Shown: positions 34,861 through 46,141, counted from the stretch's first letter. The stretch is 64,000 nucleotides of DNA from Burkholderia pyrrocinia (GCF_001028665.1 NZ_CP011505.1:806001-870000); one strand, 5' to 3'. Notes: generated from the letters alone by a model not told the origin. Numbers and translations: made by a program.

Positions 34861-34898
34861 AAAGCGGCGCCGGACAACCTCGGTCGTCCGGCGCCGCG
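34861..34898 (-). terminator. intrinsic terminator of the TRAP operon
   Basis: A perfect 12-bp stem (34865-34876 pairing with 34887-34898) with a 10-base loop is followed, on the minus strand, by TTTT. It lies just past the DctM stop, so it ends leftward TRAP transcription. It may also slow transcription from the opposite cluster operon. Confidence 0.8.
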
Positions 34899-34925
34899 AC
34901 GGGCGAACACAGGCGAAGCGCGCGA

Positions 34926-36278
34926 TCAGAACACCGCGTGCCCGCTGATCACGCTCGGCAGCCAGGTCGAAAAGAACGGCAGGTACGTGACGATGTTGAT
35001 CGCACTGAAGATCGCGAGGTAATACGGCCACGCCATCTTCGTGGTCTCGCCGATCGACACGTTACCGATCGCGCATCCGACGAACTGCACCGACCCGATC
35101 GGCGGGTGCACGAGGCCGAGCGAGCAGTTCAGCAGCAGCATGATCCCGAACTGCACCGGCCCGACGCCGCACGCCATCGCGATCGGCAGGAACAGCGGCG
35201 TCGTGATCAGGATGTGCGCGGCCATGTCGACGAACGTGCCGAGGAATACCTGGATGATGTTGATGTACAGCAGCATCAGCCAAGGCGCGGCAGTCGACTG
35301 CTTCAGCAGCCCTTCGATCGCATCCGGAATCTCCAGGTACGACATCTGGAAGCGCAGCATGTTGGACACCGCGATCAGCAGCAGCACGACGCCCGTCGTA
35401 CGCGCCGCATGCGACAGCGCGCGGCGCAGCTTCGCGACCGTCAGCGTCCGGTAGACGATCGCGGTCAGCACGAGCGAGTACACGACGGCGATCGCGGCCG
35501 CTTCGGTCGCGGTCGCAATCCCCTTGGCGACGCACACGAGGATGATCGCGATCACCATCAGGCCCGGCACCGCGCCGACGAAGCTGCGCAGCACCGCATA
35601 CCAGCCGGGAAACGCGGGCAGCGCGGACGAGCCGTCCGCACGGCGCGGATAACCGTGACGCACGGCCTGCCAGTACGCGGCGGCGAGCACGAAGCCCATC
35701 ACCCACAACACGGGCAGCAGCCCCGAGAACAGCAGGTCGCCGATCGACACGCCGCTCACCGGCTGGCCGTGCAGCATCCCGGTGATCCCCTGCGCGGCGA
35801 ACGCGTAGATGATCATGTTGGTCGACGTCGGCATCAGCGCGCCGGCGAGCGACGCATGCGTCGTCACGTTGACCGCGTACGCGGCGCTGTAGCCTTCGCG
35901 CTTCATCAGCGGGATCACCACGCCGCCCATTGCCGACGTATCGGCAGTCGGCGAGCCCGACACGCCGCCGAACAGCGTGCACGCGACGACGTTCGCCATC
36001 CCGAGGCCGCCGCGGAAGTGGCCGACGGTCGCCTGCGCGAAGCGCAGGATCCGGTCCGCGATGCCGCCGTGCAGCATCAGCTCGCCGGAGAAGATGAAGA
36101 ACGGCACCGCGAGGAACGAGAACGCATTCATCCCCGAGATCATCGCCTGCATCGCGGTCGCGATCGGCAAGCCTTCGACCATATAGGTCAGCACGCAGGC
36201 AATCCCGAGCGCGAACGACACGGGCACGCCGAGCACGAGGAAAATCAGAAAACTGACGGACAGGATCGCGAGTTCCAT
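34926..36278 (-). CDS. dctM: TRAP transporter large permease (DctM)
   Basis: This 450-residue, roughly 12-span protein of the DctM family has the hallmark GGVSGSPTADTSAMGGVVIP and TTHASLAGALMPTSTNM segments. It is the transport pore of a sodium-driven tripartite importer of carboxylates or sugar acids. It is the last gene of a three-gene operon, four bases after the small permease, followed by a terminator. Confidence 0.92.
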   Translation of the reverse strand: MELAILSVSFLIFLVLGVPVSFALGIACVLTYMVEGLPIATAMQAMISGMNAFSFLAVPFFIFSGELMLHGGIADRILRFAQATVGHFRGGLGMANVVACTLFGGVSGSPTADTSAMGGVVIPLMKREGYSAAYAVNVTTHASLAGALMPTSTNMIIYAFAAQGITGMLHGQPVSGVSIGDLLFSGLLPVLWVMGFVLAAAYWQAVRHGYPRRADGSSALPAFPGWYAVLRSFVGAVPGLMVIAIILVCVAKGIATATEAAAIAVVYSLVLTAIVYRTLTVAKLRRALSHAARTTGVVLLLIAVSNMLRFQMSYLEIPDAIEGLLKQSTAAPWLMLLYINIIQVFLGTFVDMAAHILITTPLFLPIAMACGVGPVQFGIMLLLNCSLGLVHPPIGSVQFVGCAIGNVSIGETTKMAWPYYLAIFSAINIVTYLPFFSTWLPSVISGHAVF

Positions 36279-36282
36279 GGCG

Positions 36283-38297
<2,015 letters not shown>

Positions 38298-39389
38298 TCA
38301 CGTCTGCATGACCAGCGACGTCAGTTGCGCCGCGCGCGCCACATCCGTCTTCGCGTAGATCGACTTGATCTGCGCGCGGACCGTGCCGATCGACACGCCG
38401 CGCAGCGCCGCGCATTCCTGCGGCGACAGCCCGTCGCAGCACAGCAGCACGGCGAGATCGGCTTCGGCCGACGACAGCCCGTAGAACACCCGCAGCCGCT
38501 GCGCGCGCGCCGACGGCGAACGCAGGTCGGCGGCGGTCATCAGCGCCGCGACGCCGGGCCGTTCACGCAGCAGGCGCGACTGTTCGGGGATCGGCATCAG
38601 CGCGAGCGACAACGGCTCGCCCGTCGCGCGCCGCAGCAGCAACCCGCCACGTGCGAACGCGTGCCGCCATTGCGCATCGTCGATGCAGCCTTCCGGCGCG
38701 AAGCGCCCGTTCACGATCCGCATCGCCGGTTCCGCCGCGATCAGTTGATCGGCGGCGCGATTCGTGTAACGCAATTCGCGTTGCTTGCCGAGCAGGAACA
38801 CCGGCACCGGAATCGCGTCGAGCGCCGATTCCGCGGCGGCCACGCGCGCCTCGAGTTCCCCGATGCGCGCCTGGATCCGCAGCGCACGGGCGATATGCGT
38901 GCCCATGATCTCGATCGTGCGGCGCTGATCGTCGGAAAGACCTTGCGATTCGGGGCCGCTCTGGACGCTGAGGAATGCGCCGGCCCCCGCTTCGCGATGG
39001 ATATACAGGCCCGAGATGCTGCCGAGCCCGTAGGGACGCAGGAACTCCTGATAGAACACGCTGTGCGCACGCTGTTGCGGGGACAGGTGCTTGACGTCCT
39101 CGAACCAGCGGCCCGCCGGCCAGTTGCCGGCGATCGGCACGACCGGATCGTACCGGTAGAACTCGGTGTTGTAGGTGTGGTAACACGCGGCGACCCATGA
39201 CGGGTCGTCGCCGGCCGCCCGCTCGATCGCCGGCACCCTCGCCGCATCGTCGAACGACAGCAGCGTGGTCATGCGCACGCCGACCGTCGATCGCAGCCCG
39301 TCCAGCGCCGCTTCCCATCGTTGATCGCCCAGCGCCGCAGCGTAGATGTCATCGATCCATGCCGATGGAATCAATCCGTTCCGTTGCAT
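38298..39389 (-). CDS. LuxR-type transcriptional regulator
   Basis: This 363-residue protein has a LuxR/GerE helix-turn-helix at its C-terminus (LSSAEADLAVLLCCDGLSPQ, then GVSIGTVRAQIKSIYAKTD). The N-terminal 250 residues contain no AHL-binding signature or response-regulator Asp; a PAS-like part (AIPVPVFLLGKQRELRYTNRAA) sits in the middle. It is likely a stand-alone sensor-regulator. It runs in the same direction as the TRAP operon but is separated by about 460 bases. Confidence 0.8.
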   Translation of the reverse strand: MQRNGLIPSAWIDDIYAAALGDQRWEAALDGLRSTVGVRMTTLLSFDDAARVPAIERAAGDDPSWVAACYHTYNTEFYRYDPVVPIAGNWPAGRWFEDVKHLSPQQRAHSVFYQEFLRPYGLGSISGLYIHREAGAGAFLSVQSGPESQGLSDDQRRTIEIMGTHIARALRIQARIGELEARVAAAESALDAIPVPVFLLGKQRELRYTNRAADQLIAAEPAMRIVNGRFAPEGCIDDAQWRHAFARGGLLLRRATGEPLSLALMPIPEQSRLLRERPGVAALMTAADLRSPSARAQRLRVFYGLSSAEADLAVLLCCDGLSPQECAALRGVSIGTVRAQIKSIYAKTDVARAAQLTSLVMQT

Positions 39390-39660
39390 CTGGCCACCCC
39401 GCGCCGTGCGTTTTTGTTGAACGTCTTGCGCGAATCTTACTCAACCGGCGGCATTGTTCAAATTATCGATGTGCATTTGATTCGAAATACCACGTTTGTT
39501 ACCGTTTCTCGTCAGACGTAATGGCCTTTCTCAACAAGCTTTCGGTTTCTTTCGGTACAAAAGACCGGGACCTTCGCGCTCGACGGCACCGATCGTGATG
39601 GCAGCGCACGTCCAGGGAATTCATAGCGACGCCGGCTTCTCATCAGGGTCGGCGCATGTC

Positions 39661-39753
39661 ATGATGCAGCGCATGAAGATCCGAAACGCCACGACCCACC
39701 TGCACCATCGCCACGGACGCCCGTTGTTGCGCCGTGGTTCGTTTCGCATCTAG
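39661..39753 (+). CDS. histidine-rich leader peptide upstream of hisC
   Basis: A short ORF (ATGs at 39661, 39664 and 39673) encodes up to 30 residues with four His in six codons (THLHHRHG; His codons at 39697-39714). It ends 123 bases before hisC and is followed by two hairpins, the second a terminator. This is the layout of a his-type attenuator: ribosomes stall when charged His-tRNA is scarce. Recognition is from sequence pattern alone. Confidence 0.6.
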   Translation: MMQRMKIRNATTHLHHRHGRPLLRRGSFRI

Positions 39754-39760
39754 TCATTGA

Positions 39761-39778
39761 ATCGGGAGCACTCCCGAT
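39761..39778 (+). promoter_or_regulatory. hairpin between leader peptide and terminator
   Basis: ATCGGGAG pairs with CTCCCGAT across a 2-base loop directly after the leader stop. In an attenuator it could be the pause or competing structure. Confidence 0.5.
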
Positions 39779-39792
39779 CAAGACAACGACCA

Positions 39793-39816
39793 AGGCGCCT
39801 CCGGCGCCTTTTTTGT
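39793..39816 (+). terminator. intrinsic terminator before hisC (attenuator)
   Basis: AAGGCGCC, loop TCC, GGCGCCTT followed by a T-run forms a strong rho-independent terminator. It stands between the His-rich leader and hisC on the same strand, so it most likely works as a conditional attenuator rather than the end of a gene. Confidence 0.8.
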
Positions 39817-39876
39817 TTTTGGCCGCCTTAAAAACCATGCCCCGCTGATCAATCAATAACGTACGGAGTGTTTTCA

Positions 39877-40989
39877 ATGCAACGACCGTGGAAGGAAGTG
39901 TCCTTGTCGAATTTGCCGCTCAGGGAGGACCTCAGGTTGCAGCACGCGTACGGGGCGCCGCAGCTCGATGTGCCGGTTTGCCTGAACGTCAACGAGAATC
40001 CGTATCCGCCGTCGCCATCGCTCGTCGAGCGCATCGCGACTGCCGTGGCCGACGCGGCGCGGCAGGCGAACCGCTATCCCGACCGCGACTTTGCCGAGCT
40101 GCGAACACATCTGGCCGCCTACCTGACGCACGACACCGGCGTGACGGTCGACGCATCGAGCGTCTGGGCAGCCAACGGTTCGAATGAAGTGATCCAGCAG
40201 ATTCTCCAGGCCTTTGGCGGCCCGGGGCGAGCGGCGCTGGCCTTTACGCCAGCGTATCCGATGTATGACGAATACTGCCGCACGACCTTCACACGGCTGC
40301 ATACGTTGCCGCGCACCGAGGATTTCGCGCTGGATCTGAATCAGGCAATCGACAGCATCCGCGAGCATCGGCCGAGCGTGGTCCTGCTGACGTCGCCGAA
40401 CAATCCGACCGGAACCGCGCTTCCCGTCGACACGATCCGCGCGATTCTCGACATCGCGCCGGGCGTGGTCGTCGTGGACGAAGCGTATGCGGAGTTTCGG
40501 CGCCACGGCGTCCGCAGCGCGGTGACGCTGCTGCCCGACCATCCGCGGCTCGTCGTTACCCGCACGCTGAGCAAGGCATTCAAGTTCGCGGGCGGCCGCG
40601 TCGGGTATTGCGCGTGTGCGCCTGCGATCGTCGAAGCGCTGAAGCTGGTTCGGCTGCCCTATCACCTGTCCGCCTTTACCCAGGCAGCCGCCTGCGCGGC
40701 GCTGGTCGCGCGTGACGAGATGTTGTCGCAGGTCGACGCGATCAAGGCCGAGCGCGACGCAACCGTTTGCTGGCTGCGCAGCCAGGGCCTCGCGGTGGCC
40801 GATTCGGACGCCAACTTCGTGATGTTCGGCAAGTTTGCCGATCGCCACCGGATCTGGAGCGGACTCCTGCGCCACGGCGTCCTGATTCGCGAGTCCGGGC
40901 CGCCGGAATTCCTGCGCGTGTCCATCGGCACCGCTGCGGAGATGGCCGCGTTCCGCGCGGCGTTGCTTGCGGTGATGGCGCACGAATGA
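39877..40989 (+). CDS. hisC: histidinol-phosphate aminotransferase
   Basis: This 370-residue fold-type I PLP enzyme of the HisC family has the N-terminal LNVNENPYPPSP, GSNEVIQQI, the SPNNPTGTALP substrate loop, VVVDEAYAEF, and the PLP lysine in TLSKAFKFAGGRVGY. It converts imidazole-acetol phosphate to histidinol phosphate in histidine synthesis, though stand-alone paralogues may use aromatic substrates. The ATG at 39877 has GGAG 8 bases upstream. It is not beside other his genes, but the upstream His attenuator supports a true histidine role. Confidence 0.82.
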   Translation: MQRPWKEVSLSNLPLREDLRLQHAYGAPQLDVPVCLNVNENPYPPSPSLVERIATAVADAARQANRYPDRDFAELRTHLAAYLTHDTGVTVDASSVWAANGSNEVIQQILQAFGGPGRAALAFTPAYPMYDEYCRTTFTRLHTLPRTEDFALDLNQAIDSIREHRPSVVLLTSPNNPTGTALPVDTIRAILDIAPGVVVVDEAYAEFRRHGVRSAVTLLPDHPRLVVTRTLSKAFKFAGGRVGYCACAPAIVEALKLVRLPYHLSAFTQAAACAALVARDEMLSQVDAIKAERDATVCWLRSQGLAVADSDANFVMFGKFADRHRIWSGLLRHGVLIRESGPPEFLRVSIGTAAEMAAFRAALLAVMAHE

Positions 40990-41104
40990 GCAACGATGAC
41001 GCGATGGAGCGCGAGGCTTCGGGATCGCGGCCGCGCAGGCGCGCCGTGTCGACCGGGGCGCCCGTCGCGTCACGCGCGTTTCAGCGGAAGGTCCGACGAC
41101 GCAC

Positions 41105-41485
41105 TTACTTCATCGCCACGTATCGCGATTCCAACTCGTCGATCTTCACGAGCACCGCTTCGCATAGCTTTCCGAGGTGACGCGGCACATCGGGCGTCGA
41201 CAGCAGTTCCTCGATCCGCCCGCGCCAGTAACTCGGATGCCTCACGCGCCCCGCGCCCGACATCGATACGTCGTCAGCGATCGCCTCGCTGTCCAGGAGA
41301 GCCACCATTCTCTGTATGTGAGAAAGCTCTCGTTCTACATAGTCTCGTGCCAGCATATTGATTGAAATTCCCCGAAGTTCGACATCAGGCCTTCCGTCAT
41401 CAACGCGCCATCGTGCTGCGATGCAAACGACGCACCGCACACGTTGCCTGTCAGCGTACGCAAAGACTGTGTCAGTCGACTGCAT
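41105..41485 (-). CDS. hypothetical protein
   Basis: This 126-residue ORF has no recognised family. The C-terminal half (YWRGRIEELLSTPDVPRHLG, LCEAVLVKIDELES) is helical and looks protein-like; codon use is less GC-biased than neighbours. No clear ribosome site precedes its ATG. Moderate support only. Confidence 0.45.
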   Translation of the reverse strand: MQSTDTVFAYADRQRVRCVVCIAARWRVDDGRPDVELRGISINMLARDYVERELSHIQRMVALLDSEAIADDVSMSGAGRVRHPSYWRGRIEELLSTPDVPRHLGKLCEAVLVKIDELESRYVAMK

Positions 41486-41811
41486 GGGCAGTCCCGGCGT
41501 TCGACACGGAATGACTAGCCTGTCCGCGCGTTCCGGTTACATCCATCCCCGATGCCCTGTTGCCAATCGTAGGCGGACTGTCCGGCGCCGGCATCCCCAA
41601 AAGTGGGGATGCCGGCCGATTTCGGGGACGTGACGGTTTCCGGAAATGACGGAGAGTGGAATGGCCGGCGAGCACGTGTGCCCGCTGTCACTGCGATGCG
41701 ATCGCGCGCGACTTGAACGGTCTGCCGCCGGCACACGGCAGCCAAGGGAGTCGGAAACAGGGATTTGCAGCGCGCACGAACGGGCATCGCTCCGTGCGCG
41801 CCGGAGCACGG
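41486..41811. other. intergenic region with a long hairpin
   Basis: No convincing gene in about 326 bases. Its main feature is the 12-bp perfect stem-loop at 41587-41616. Confidence 0.5.
41587..41616. repeat. perfect 12-bp inverted repeat
   Basis: GCCGGCATCCCC and its exact reverse complement flank a 6-base AAAAGT loop. There is no T-run, so it is not an obvious terminator; it could be a dispersed repeat or a remnant of a mobile element end. Confidence 0.6.
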
Positions 41812-42864
41812 TTACCGCCGATAAGGCGGCGGTTCGAGTTTGACCGGGTCGGGGTTCAGGCGCACCCATGCGACAGCGACCCGGCACAGTTGCGCCGGGT
41901 CGCCTGACTGGCGTTTGACGTCGTGCACGAGCGCTTCCACGTCAGACAAATCGGCCGACGGCAGCGACGTCCCGGTGCGCACGAATGCCGCGAACGCATC
42001 GGCCATCTTCCGGAAGTCCGCATCCCAGTTGCAGCCTCCGTTGTGGTCGAGCTCGTACGCGATGCGGCCCGAGATCCGGATGAGTTCGCCCTGCACCGTC
42101 GCCGCATGCCCGGCCCCCGGCACCAGTTGCGTCCACAACGCCTGATGCTGCTCCTGCCACGTGCCGGCCGCGACGACGATCGGCGACTGCGCGTCGTGCA
42201 GTTGACGGCGCGGCACCGGCGGCACGTCGAACAGCGTGTAGAGCCGCTCCAGCGCGGCGCTGGCTGCATCGACGGATTCCGGGTTGAAGCGCTCGCGCAT
42301 GAACTCGAAGCGCTCGCCGATCTCCGTGACGCTGGTTTGCATGGGCGGCGTCCTCGCCGCACCGGCGTCGAGCAGCACCTCGGCGAGCGTGACCATGTGC
42401 TCCAGGTCCGCATTGCCGCAGGTACGCAGCGCGCGTTCGAGCGGCGTCTGCCCGTCGCGGTTCAACGCATCGACGCGGGCGCCGTGGTCGAGCAGCACGC
42501 GGGCGGACTGCGCATTACGCGAGTCGGCCGCCGCGTGCAGCGCGGTGCCGATCGATGCACGGTCATCGTGAACGTCCGCGCCGAGTTCGAACAGCACGTC
42601 GAAACGGCTGCGGCGGCTGCGGGCGCGCACGTGCAGCGCGGTGTTGCCGTATGCGTCGGCCGCACCCACGTCCGCGCCCTGCGCGACGAGCCAGCGCGCG
42701 AGATCGTCGGGGCAACGGTCGAACGACAGCGCCGTCCGTTTGCTGACCCCGCCACGCGCATTCACGTCGCAGGTGTCGAACACGGCCTGCAGCTTCGCGA
42801 CGTCGCCTTCGTCGAGCAACGATTCGAAGTCCTTCGGTAGCAGCTTCTTTTTTGCTTTCGCCAT
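41812..42864 (-). CDS. ankyrin-repeat protein
   Basis: This 350-residue protein has about four to five ankyrin repeats in its N-terminal half (ADAYGNTALHVRARS, GTALHAAADSRNAQSARVLL, DGQTPLERALRT), a fold for protein binding. The C-terminal half (WDADFRKMADAFAAFV) is unrecognised. No signal peptide, so probably cytoplasmic. Single gene next to a small hypothetical on the same strand; role unknown. Confidence 0.85.
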   Translation of the reverse strand: MAKAKKKLLPKDFESLLDEGDVAKLQAVFDTCDVNARGGVSKRTALSFDRCPDDLARWLVAQGADVGAADAYGNTALHVRARSRRSRFDVLFELGADVHDDRASIGTALHAAADSRNAQSARVLLDHGARVDALNRDGQTPLERALRTCGNADLEHMVTLAEVLLDAGAARTPPMQTSVTEIGERFEFMRERFNPESVDAASAALERLYTLFDVPPVPRRQLHDAQSPIVVAAGTWQEQHQALWTQLVPGAGHAATVQGELIRISGRIAYELDHNGGCNWDADFRKMADAFAAFVRTGTSLPSADLSDVEALVHDVKRQSGDPAQLCRVAVAWVRLNPDPVKLEPPPYRR

Positions 42865-42975
42865 TGCAGATCTCCGTCTTTGCGGCGATACGTATCGTTG
42901 TTATTCCGTCAATGTGACGAATCGGTGACGCATCCGTTGCCGCGATTGCCGAAGCGGCCACGTCCGGAGCGGCCA

Positions 42976-43380
42976 TCAGTCCAGCGGTTCAAGCGCTTCC
43001 AGACCGTCCGGACGGCCGGATGCGCCACCGAGCTTCGTAATGTTCCAGCGCGCGTGGTCGTTCCATTCGTAATCCATTCGATAGGAAAACCGGGAATTGG
43101 CACGAAAAAGCGCGACGCGCAATTTCTTTCCTTCATTCGCCAGCGCGTCGCGCAGTTGCGCGCCGATGTGCATGACGCCGTCGACCAAACCGCGATGCTC
43201 CATCGTCGAGATCAACGCGATGCCGGCCGCCGTCGCGTATGAAGCACGTACGCCGCGCTGAACATCGCTCGGCGCGTCGAAACGGACGTAAACTTCGTTC
43301 CAGCCGGGAACGGCGGATTGCATGTAGCCGATGACATGTTTGGCGAATTCGATCACCCGTTCCGTCGCGTCGTCGTTCAT
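42976..43380 (-). CDS. small conserved-looking protein, immunity/antitoxin-like
   Basis: This is a 134-residue acidic protein. WNEVYVRFDAPSDVQ followed by RMDYEWNDHARW recalls small immunity proteins of the YezG/DUF600 type, but the match is by eye and weak. The ATG at 43380 has GAGGAAG about 8 bases upstream. Its ankyrin-repeat neighbour on the same strand would also fit an immunity locus, but no toxin gene is visible. Confidence 0.55.
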   Translation of the reverse strand: MNDDATERVIEFAKHVIGYMQSAVPGWNEVYVRFDAPSDVQRGVRASYATAAGIALISTMEHRGLVDGVMHIGAQLRDALANEGKKLRVALFRANSRFSYRMDYEWNDHARWNITKLGGASGRPDGLEALEPLD

Positions 43381-43628
43381 CGATCTTCCTCGATGTGCGC
43401 TCCGCGGAGCGTAATCGGGCGCGGGGCGACGCGTCAATGACTCGCGCATCGAGCATGAATCGGCAACCGGCCAGTCGTCCGGCCGGCCCATGATCCGTCG
43501 CACCGGCACGCGATGCCGATACGGCCGCACCTGTCGCACTTCGCCTGTCGACCGGGGCACTTCGCGTGTCATCGCCCCGCGAAAAATCGGCATCATGTCG
43601 AACATCATCCGCCACGGAAGCCACGAAG

Positions 43629-44687
43629 ATGCAAATCGATACCGACCTCCCCGTCCTGGTGACCGGCGCAACAGGGTATGTCGCGGGCCGGCTCGTGCAA
43701 CGGCTGCTCGACGCGGGCGTGACGGTCCATGCGGCCGTCCGCGATCCCGACGACCCGGACAAGCTGAAGCATCTGCAGCGCATCGCGGCCGGCGCACCCG
43801 GCACGATCCGCTATTTCCGCGCCGATCTGCTCGAACCCGGATCGTACGCGGACGCGATGGCCGGTTGCGCGATCGTGTTCCACACCGCGTCGCCGTTCAC
43901 TGTTCATGTCAGCGATCCGCAGAAGGAACTGGTCGATCCGGCGCTGCTCGGCACGCGCAACGTGCTCGAAACGGCCAACCGCACGCCGTCGGTCCGGCGT
44001 GTCGTGCTGACCAGCAGTTGCGCCGCCATCTACGGCGACAATGCCGATCTCGCCGCGACACCGAACGGCGTGTTCACCGAGGCCGTCTGGAACACCAGCT
44101 CGTCGCTGACTCACCAGCCGTATTCGTATTCGAAGACCGTGGCCGAGCGCGAAGCGTGGAAAATCGCCGGCGGGCAAGACCGCTGGGATCTCGTGACCGT
44201 CAATCCGTCGCTCGTCATCGGGCCGGGCATCAATCCGTACGCCACGTCGGAAAGCTTCGAGATCGTGCGGCAGATGGGCAACGGCACGATGAAAGTGGGC
44301 GTGCCGGATCTCGGCATCGGTGCGGTCGACGTGCGCGATGTGGCCGATGCCCATCTGCGCGCCGCATTCCTGCCGGACGCAAACGGCCGCTACATCGTCT
44401 CGGGCCACGACACGAGCTTGCCGGCGATGGCGGCCACACTGCTCGACCGGTACGGCGCCGACTACCCGATTCCGCGGCGCATCCTGCCGAAATGGCTCGT
44501 GTGGCTGTTCGGCCCGCTGGCGAACAAGGACGTGACGCGCCGCGTGATCGCACGCAACGTCGGATTTCCCTGGCGCGCCGACAACAGCCGCAGCCGCAAC
44601 GAACTCGGCATTCGCTACCGCCCGCTCGCCGAATCGATGAATGAATTCTTTCAACAGCTTGTCGAGACCGGGCAATTGCGGCGATGA
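43629..44687 (+). CDS. NAD(P)-dependent epimerase/reductase (extended SDR)
   Basis: This 352-residue extended short-chain dehydrogenase of the dihydroflavonol-reductase type has the nucleotide-binding VTGATGYVAGRL near residue 10 and the YSYSKTVAE catalytic Tyr/Lys, with a Ser in VLTSSCAAIYG. It reduces a carbonyl or aldehyde using NAD(P)H. Its stop overlaps the start of a truncated AraC-type gene. Confidence 0.87.
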   Translation: MQIDTDLPVLVTGATGYVAGRLVQRLLDAGVTVHAAVRDPDDPDKLKHLQRIAAGAPGTIRYFRADLLEPGSYADAMAGCAIVFHTASPFTVHVSDPQKELVDPALLGTRNVLETANRTPSVRRVVLTSSCAAIYGDNADLAATPNGVFTEAVWNTSSSLTHQPYSYSKTVAEREAWKIAGGQDRWDLVTVNPSLVIGPGINPYATSESFEIVRQMGNGTMKVGVPDLGIGAVDVRDVADAHLRAAFLPDANGRYIVSGHDTSLPAMAATLLDRYGADYPIPRRILPKWLVWLFGPLANKDVTRRVIARNVGFPWRADNSRSRNELGIRYRPLAESMNEFFQQLVETGQLRR

Positions 44688-44953
44688 ACCGTTTCGCGAT
44701 TTCACCGGGCCGGCAGGTCATGATCATCGATCTCGGCCTGCGAGTCGACGAGCTGCTGCGGTGCGCGCCGTTGCCCGCAGATCTGTTCGCGCGGCCGGAG
44801 AGCGGGTTGACGACCCGCGAGTATTTCCGCATGTGGCGCGCGATGGAGGAGATGGTCGATACGCCCGCCATTGCACTGCGCGTCCGACCGATCGCCGAAC
44901 CCGGCCGCAGACGCATCAGCGACCGGCCTGGCTGCGGTTCAATCCGAAAATGA
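44684..44953 (+). pseudogene. AraC-type regulator, N-terminal fragment
   Basis: The 89-residue ORF contains an arabinose-binding-like N-terminal segment of AraC regulators (LPADLFARPESGLTTREYFR, then MWRAMEEMVDTPAIALR). It ends there in unrelated residues that lie antisense to the RidA gene. The effector and helix-turn-helix domains are gone. It overlaps the reductase by ATGA, so it was once its co-transcribed regulator. Confidence 0.6.
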
Positions 44954-45404
44954 AATCCGCTTCCACCGAAGCGCCTTTGGGCAATTGCAGCACGCCGACC
45001 GACGAACGCGTATGGACGCCCGCATCGCCGAGCACTGCATACAAAACGTCGGAGGCGCCGTCAGCCACTTCGCTTTGCATCGTGAAGCCGGGTGCGCTCC
45101 GCACGTACACAGTGATGCGGGGAACCGTCGCGATCGCGTCGAGCGTGCCGCAATGCTTGCGAATCAGCGACAGCGCACGCAGCGCCGAAATGCCGGCCGC
45201 ACGGCGACCGTCGTCCAGTGAAACGGATTCGCCCACCTCGCCCATGAAGTGCACTACTTCCCCCACGCGCGGAATCTGGCCGGCAATATAGGCCGTACTC
45301 CCGTCGACCAGAACGGGCGTGTACTTTCCGCCGATCCTGATTTCCTCGTCCGGATCGAATCCGAATTCGGTTGCGACCTGTCTCAGCTTATCGTCTCTGT
45401 TCAT
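44916..45404 (-). CDS. RidA/YjgF-family protein
   Basis: This 162-residue member of the RidA family is slightly longer than the usual 130 residues. Family features are AYIAGQIPRVGE and TMQSEVADGASDVLYAVLGD. RidA proteins deaminate reactive enamines/imines; the catalytic Arg (VPRITVYV RSAP region) is present. I chose ATG 45404; the frame extends but upstream residues are AT-rich noise. Convergent with the AraC fragment. Confidence 0.8.
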   Translation of the reverse strand: MNRDDKLRQVATEFGFDPDEEIRIGGKYTPVLVDGSTAYIAGQIPRVGEVVHFMGEVGESVSLDDGRRAAGISALRALSLIRKHCGTLDAIATVPRITVYVRSAPGFTMQSEVADGASDVLYAVLGDAGVHTRSSVGVLQLPKGASVEADFIFGLNRSQAGR

Positions 45405-45677
45405 CGGTGAAATCCCCGATCCTTCTGAAAAAAAGATAAAGAATAATTGAGTCTTCGGCGCTTGTCCCAAAAGAGAAGATCGGCTGCGAAGAAGCGTCGT
45501 CAGGCCGCTAGATGCTTTGAGTCTGCGTGCCTTGAACCGCCAAAGCGGTGCATCCTTCAGGTGTTCGAATCAGTCGTGCATCGCCGTATTGTGCGCGAGA
45601 CGACACTCGAAGAGAATTTCTCCATAAATCGCGGCTGAAAGCGCTATCATGTATGGATACAACCTGAAGAGTGATAT

Positions 45678-45977
45678 ATGGCGACTTACAAGGAATTGAA
45701 AGCCCAAATGGAAGCTTTGGCCGAGAAAGCCGAAGCAGCGCGCGCCGCGGAATTCCAGTCGATCGTCGACGACATCCGCGCCAAGGTCGCGGAATTCGGC
45801 ATTACCGAGAAGGACATTTTCGGTGCGCGCCGCGGTCGCCCGGCCAAACAGGCGTCAGCACCCGTGCAGGCAAAGTATCGCGATCCGAAGACCGGTGCGA
45901 CCTGGTCCGGCCGCGGTCGCGCGCCCGCATGGATCAAGGATGCGAAGAATCGCAATCGATTCCTGATCCAGGAATAA
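45678..45977 (+). CDS. H-NS-family nucleoid protein
   Basis: This 99-residue protein has an N-terminal coiled coil (ALAEKAEAARAAEFQSIVDD) for oligomerisation, an AT-hook-like ARRGRPAK linker, and the H-NS C-terminal DNA-binding core (YRDPKTGATWSGRGRAPAWI). This short betaproteobacterial form binds AT-rich DNA and silences acquired genes. It is a single gene flanked by lower-GC DNA. Confidence 0.88.
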   Translation: MATYKELKAQMEALAEKAEAARAAEFQSIVDDIRAKVAEFGITEKDIFGARRGRPAKQASAPVQAKYRDPKTGATWSGRGRAPAWIKDAKNRNRFLIQE

Positions 45978-46141
45978 GGTTCTCGACGCGCACCGGCGCG
46001 CGATTCAGCGCGCTGTCCGGCGATATGGGGCATCGATACCGGCGGTATCCAAAGACCGCTCCGGGTTGACGGCGTTTTGTCCTGTTTGGTGCGTGGCGCT
46101 GCCGATTAATCGGCAGATCGCGTCGCGCGCCAATACTTTCT

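Noticed and set aside
41587..41616. Stem-loop as a rho-independent terminator
   Set aside because: Strong stem but no T-run on either side.
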